NCBI RefSeq assembly: GCF_035083965.1 | Contig: NC_089724.1 | Coordinates: 7,728,501 to 7,792,500 of the forward strand | Direction: 5' to 3' | DNA from: Branchiostoma lanceolatum | Lineage: Eukaryota > Chordata > Leptocardii > Amphioxiformes > Branchiostomatidae | DNA length: 64,000 nucleotides | Shown here: in pieces, positions 59,300-64,000 of the stretch | How positions within the stretch are numbered: position 1 is the stretch's first letter | Layout of the letters: the number at the start of each line of letters is the position of its first letter | Position numbers and translations under genes: made by a program | The notes under the pieces: model-generated | What the model was told of the DNA's origin: nothing | Seen by the model: only the letters and a program-made list of their open reading frames with translations | Databases searched by the model: none

Positions 59300-60905
59300 T
59301 GTGATGAAAATTAATCTTACTATAAATGGTAGTTTTCTGAAAGACAGTGAATATAGTCAGTAGATAACTTGTGATGTGTTAAAAAGTCCCATATGAATTG
59401 TGAAAAAACTTTTGTAACTTTTCCTTTGCCTTGATTTGATTATTTTCAATACCCACAATAGGGGTTACATGAACAATTAGGATGATAATGCATTTGAAAA
59501 TGATTAATGGAATATTCCCTACACCCGGTAACCTTTTGTCAAACTCGACTTTTGATAAATGCCTACTGTTCATACTACCAATGCACCATAGAGCACTGTC
59601 AAAATAGGTCTTAAAATGTACTATGGTATGTACATTGTATGATGCTAGCATTCTACAAGAGATGAAATTTGAGAATCAAATGGCTCCCAGAAGTTTTTAA
59701 TGGGTTCTACACCATTGCAAGATGCAAGAGCAATCATGCACATTATATGCATGTAGTATAGTGTAAACTGTAAAGGCATACTATATGCAGATGTTTGCAT
59801 CAAAGTGCTGTAGTATTACAATCCTGAATGATACTTCATTCATTATGAAACTGATTTTAAAAGTTTGCAGCAACTACACTTAATGCAGCATAATGTGACA
59901 CTACAAGGAATGTAGAGATTTTATTTTATTCGAAAGCACAGTTTGCTAATGAAATAGTAGTAAGCCATTTGCTCGTGAAACAGAAATAAGAAGAATGATC
60001 TGCTTTCCCAGCATACTCAACCATACTCCTCTCATATTTATCTATTTAGTCCATGCACAAATTCACATGTTGACATTCCAGTACAATTCATTCTCTCTTC
60101 TGGGCATAATTGAATGCATAGCAAAAAGGCAAAGCACCCCAGACATCTCTCTGTGCATTCTTTTACTCACAACAATTCCCAAATAACTCGTAAACTTCTC
60201 TTAAGGACCACATTCTATATCTATGGAGGCCCCTAACAATACTTTTATTTCACTAGAAGGTTTATATAAGATAAATGTGTAGTATAGGCAAAAAAATTGA
60301 TGCCCAATTCTTGAATTAGCAAAATGAGAACAGCATTTAATGTTAACATCTGGACTTTCCAACTGCTAAACCAATGATAGTATCATCATGAATAATAATT
60401 CATTATTTACTGTTGACAAGACGCAGTAACAATTGCATTGTTGGATGAACATCACATGGGATGTGTAACAGGAGGGCCTTGCAGGGATATGCAACACCAG
60501 GCACAAACAAACCCAACTTTGACGTTTTTAAAACGTTTTTCCATAAAATACAAGACTGAGTAAATATTACTGGTGTTACTATCACCATAATTCATTGTCT
60601 TGTCAACTGTGGAATTTTTTCTCATATATAATATTAGAGCAAAGAGAATTGGATCTTACCCTGAAAGCAAATTGAATAGGACCTCATGACTGTACTGTAC
60701 AGATGTTCATGTTGGATACAACAATGCAGGAAGGATCATCATATAAAAAATTCTCCTTATAATTGAGACAGAAACTTTTCTGACAGGACTATTTGAACGT
60801 CTAAAAACAGTGACCAGTTGAGCATGTCCGGCCCACCGAAGCATACCTTAGGCAAGAGCATCCCTTTCACAAACACATCCCGGTACAACATGGCGACAGA
60901 AATGT
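59300..60905. other. Intergenic between SART3 and the convergent right-hand gene
   Basis: AT-rich; no coding frame or repeat recognised. Probably includes the 3' UTR of the minus-strand gene ending at 61214. Confidence 0.5.
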
Positions 60906-60911
60906 TCAATG

Positions 60912-61121
60912 TAGCCTCCATAGCAGGCTCTCGGGGCCTTTGGGAGGAGGTGGCTTTTGTTAATGAATTATTTCGTACTGGGTCGTTTGTGCAGCCAGGC
61001 TGTAATCATTAGGCCATATGGTTACGGGCTGGCTGCACAAACGAACCAGTACGAAAAAAGTCATCAGCAAAAAGTGTATCATAAGCCAAAAAAAGGCCCA
61101 GAGAGCCTGCTATGGAGGCTA
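60912..61121. mobile_element. Foldback element family C, copy 2
   Basis: Arms tagcctccatagcaggctct and agcctgctatggaggcta, with a central pair gtactgggtcgtttgtgcag and ctgcacaaacgaaccagtac. Near-identical flanks tgttcaatg (60903-60911) and tgttctatg (61122-61130). It lies about 90 bp downstream of the stop codon of the right-hand gene, probably in its 3' UTR. Confidence 0.92.
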
Positions 61122-61213
61122 TGTTCTATGCACATCTTGCTGTTTGTCATGGGGAAAGCAGCAGGACATGGGGCTTCCTACAGACAGAGAGGAATCATAG
61201 GATTTTTGTTTTT

Positions 61214-63514
61214 TTACAAGTCGTTGTTTGTGTTCTGTGCGAAGGCATGCAGGTTCCCCATCTGGCTGAGGCCGCTCTGGACGTGCGCCACGTGGATCTC
61301 CACATTGTTCTGGAAGCAGCTGCAAAGGAGTAACGGAAAAGATCTAAGACAATGAAATATCAAATATTTTTCTGCCATATTTCAAATTTTACCTTCCATT
61401 TTGAAATATCAGATTCCCAAGCAGCTGTACAATATTAACTACATGTACAGTTAAAATTGTCTAAGAGGACAACACAGGAGACCAATAAAGTCTGGTCGTT
61501 TTAGACATCTTAACAAAATGAGACAAATCAAGACAGACACAGATTTCAAAGTTCATGTCCTTTAACATATTGACAAGAATGCTAAACTTACTTATCCTTA
61601 AAACATTCATTGCTTGCTACTAATCCTTTTAGCAAGGGGTAGTGTTGGCCAATAGGAAACTTTCACACAGCAGAAGATAAGGGGCAGTTGTTGGGGAGAC
61701 TTGTAAATGGTAAGAACAGTTGACAAAGAATGCAGAATAATAGAAGAAAATCTCTTTCTGCAGCAATTTTTGAACACACGCTATACAATCCAATTCTTAA
61801 ACAAAGTTCCAATTCTTTGACAAAGTAAATACAAAATCCATTAAAGTTGTGAAACCCCCCTACCTTAGGTTGGCACAGTCCACCCTCTGCCGAATGTCCT
61901 CCAGGGCGTCTGACAGGGACTTGAACTCATACGAGTTCAGCTCATTCTCAGCCAAAGCCTGGAGAACACACACAATTGCAAAGTAAAACATGGCGTAAGA
62001 TTGTGTCACACATTTTACACCATCCCTACATGATCATTTTATCCAAACAACAAGAATTACAGAACGCCTAAGTCTTACTTCTACTGTCATCCACCTAACT
62101 TAACTAACGGTATGGTGAAATCATTTGATGCGATTGTACCACATTGTGTTTACATATATTCCATCCATGAGCATAGAGATGCAGGGTGCAACAAATTGTG
62201 GAAGGACACAAGCTGTGTAACCACACACCAATGTAACTACAAACCTTTGTTTATAATATCTTGTAACCAAACCTTTAACACTGTTGCAGATGTCACACTG
62301 GGAAAAATTCTGGACCTACGACAACAGCGTACTAAACCTTTTTCCTTCAGTGCGAACCGGCCCGCTCGTCGTATGGCAGCCATTTTTATGGCCCATACCG
62401 TTTTGTCATACGCCACCTCCAGAGTGAAAGAGTGAATGTACGACCACCTAGCAGGAGGTGTGAGGCACTGCCAGCCTGGTGTGAATCCAAACTATCATAC
62501 GATAATGTCCTGGTGCCGATATTCCGCTTGCAGGAGGTCGGGCGTCATGTGCAAATTGCGGTTGTCGTACATCCAGAAAGTTTCCCAGTGTGAATCGGGT
62601 CTATAATCTATTGCATTGTTGTAAGAATGCACAAGGACAGCACAGTTTTTCTGAACCTGTTTGTGGTACGGATGTGGTAATCAGTATGACATCCCACCTT
62701 TATCTGTAGCATGAGTGAGGTGAGTTTGGTGATGAGCTGACAGGCGTCCTGACTCTGCACCGTTTTCGCGCCGTTCCCCTCGTTCGCTCTCTGCAGGATC
62801 TCCACGGCGTCCTCCTCGCATCTCTTCTTCAGCGCCGAGCCTGCCGGTTCCTTTATCGTCTCCAGGCCTTGCTCTGGAGCGATCTACGGCAAGGAAAGTC
62901 TCATGGTCATGATCACGAAAACAGTAAGGACTACGAAGCCCGGAAGGGGAGGTACATGATACAGAGGACCTGCCCTTTAGTGTCCACCACATGAAATGCT
63001 CAATGCCTAATAAACAAATTACATAGTGAAGATGATGTTACCTCATCATCCTCATGACCTTTGAACATTAGGACTTACATATCCAATATCGTTATGATAT
63101 CATAACTTAAATTTTACCGATACAAATGTAGCTGATGTTTAACTTTGTGGTGTTTGCTTTTAATGTAAATCAATAAGAATAGGTGTTGGTTCATGTTGTG
63201 GTGTATACATCTGATGTTAATCAGCAAGGTATTTCAGACACCATGTACTATGTACGTCTGCTATTTGCTAATAAAAAGTCATCTCATCATCTCAAATAAA
63301 CATTGGCTCTTGTTATGCCACTGTTTCCTTCATATTCTGCTTAATTCTGCCATTCTGTGGCCGTGCAATACTACAGATGTGTACATACCTCCTGGCAGTA
63401 CTGTTGGACCCCTATCAGGTAAGTGTTGAGTTCCCTGTTCAGCCTCTCCAACTCCAGGACCAGGGTGGCATATTTCTTCTGGAACTCCACATCCACACTT
63501 TCACCGTGAGATTT
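61214..63514 (-). CDS. Unrecognised helical/coiled-coil protein, last four exons (5' end beyond the window)
   Basis: Exons from 5' to 3' on the minus strand: 63389-63514, 62698-62883, 61864-61958, 61214-61319. GT..AG junctions and phases agree exactly, giving 170 residues plus a TAA stop. The first exon reads FQKKYATLVLELERLNRELN, a heptad-like amphipathic helix. The second contains KKRCEEDAVEILQRANEG and LITKLTSLMLQIK. The third and fourth contain YEFKSLSDALEDIRQR and NNVEIHVAHVQSGLSQMG. The composition is that of a small helical-bundle or coiled-coil subunit, but I do not recognise the family and assign no function. The first visible exon starts at phase 0 inside a 60-bp minisatellite that carries its acceptor, so upstream exons lie beyond 64000. 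Confidence 0.8.
62293..62593. mobile_element. Foldback DNA element with TCACACTGGGAAA ends
   Basis: The left end tcacactgggaaaaattctg, then gacctacgacaac is mirrored by gttgtcgtacatccagaaag and tttcccagtgtga. About 300 bp, in the second-last intron of the right-hand gene. Non-coding. Confidence 0.88.
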
Positions 63515-64000
63515 CTACAGGGACAAAACCACACATACATGTAACTCCACATCCGCACTTTCACCGTGAGATTTCTACAGGGACAAAACCACACATACAC
63601 GTAACTCCACATCCACACTTTCACTGTGAGATTTCTACAGGGACAAAACCACACATACATGTAACTCCACATCCACACTTTCACTGTGAGATTTCTACAG
63701 GGACAAAACCACACATACATGTAACTCCACATCCACACTTTCACCGTGAGATTTCTACAGGGACAAAACCACACATACATGTAACTCCACATCCACACTT
63801 TCACCGTGAGATTTCTACAGGGACAAAACCACACATACATGTAACTCCACATCCACACTTTCACCGTGAGATTTCTACAGGGACAAAACCACACATACAT
63901 GTAACTCTACATCCACACTTTCACCGTGAGATTTCTACAGGGGCAAAACCAAACATACATGTAACTCCACATCCACACTTTCACTTTGAGATTTCTACAG
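63515..64000 (-). repeat. Exon-anchored 60-bp minisatellite carrying a splice acceptor
   Basis: Eight 60-bp units follow the genuine exon boundary at 63514. Each contains the acceptor (minus strand ttttgtccctgtag), the first ten codons of the exon (KSHGESVDVE), then TTACATGTATGTGTGG. Acceptors recur every 60 bp up to the window edge. Units differ by few bases, showing recent expansion or homogenisation. The repeated minus-strand open frame is a phase artefact. Confidence 0.97.

Noticed and set aside
63439..63900. A 153-codon minus-strand repeat protein
   Set aside because: Same artefact in the 60-bp array; the true exon frame is different and begins at 63514.

Overview
The window looks like nuclear DNA of an invertebrate chordate, most likely a lancelet (Branchiostoma). 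It holds split genes with standard GT..AG introns and vertebrate-like proteins, an intronless olfactory-receptor-like GPCR, many short foldback DNA elements, tRNA-derived SINEs, and minisatellites placed on splice sites. The species call is inference. No prokaryotic or viral features were seen.

Layout. (1) 358-18978, minus strand: the 5' half of TTC17. Thirteen exons can be joined in perfect phase (564 codons), and the gene continues past the left edge. (2) 19060-25020: no gene; a zone of transposon remnants. (3) 25531-27270, minus strand: an uninterrupted TPR plus J-domain protein of the DNAJC7 type. (4) 27500-32500: no confident gene. (5) 32514-33851, plus strand: an intronless class A GPCR of olfactory-receptor type. 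(6) 33850-37200: no gene; two short mobile elements and an inverted copy of part of SART3 exon 1. (7) 37203-59101, plus strand: complete SART3, 23 exons in phase, 947 residues. (8) 61214-63514, minus strand: the last four exons of an unrecognised helical/coiled-coil protein that continues past the right edge.

The genes do not form a functional cluster. TTC17, DNAJC7-like and SART3 are housekeeping types (actin/cilia, chaperone, snRNP recycling) and the GPCR is sensory. TTC17 and the region divergent from DNAJC7-like carry the same YY1-type AAGATGGCGAC box near their starts, and SART3 has a ZNF143-like box just upstream of its ATG.

The most striking signal is that all three multi-exon genes have a tandem array fused to a splice site. 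In SART3 intron 3 (11 acceptor copies, units of 63/69/75 bp) and in the right-edge gene (60-bp units, 9 acceptor copies) every unit contains the real 3' splice site plus the first codons of the exon. Every upstream copy carries an in-frame stop, so only the last acceptor is productive. In TTC17 a 31-bp array ends about 10 bp from the exon 10 acceptor and a TG-rich array begins at the exon 5 donor. Other notable signals are an inverted, nearly identical copy of SART3 exon 1/intron 1, a decayed duplicate of SART3 exon 19, foldback elements with clean 8-10 bp target duplications, and a U2 snRNA 5' fragment next to a LINE tail.
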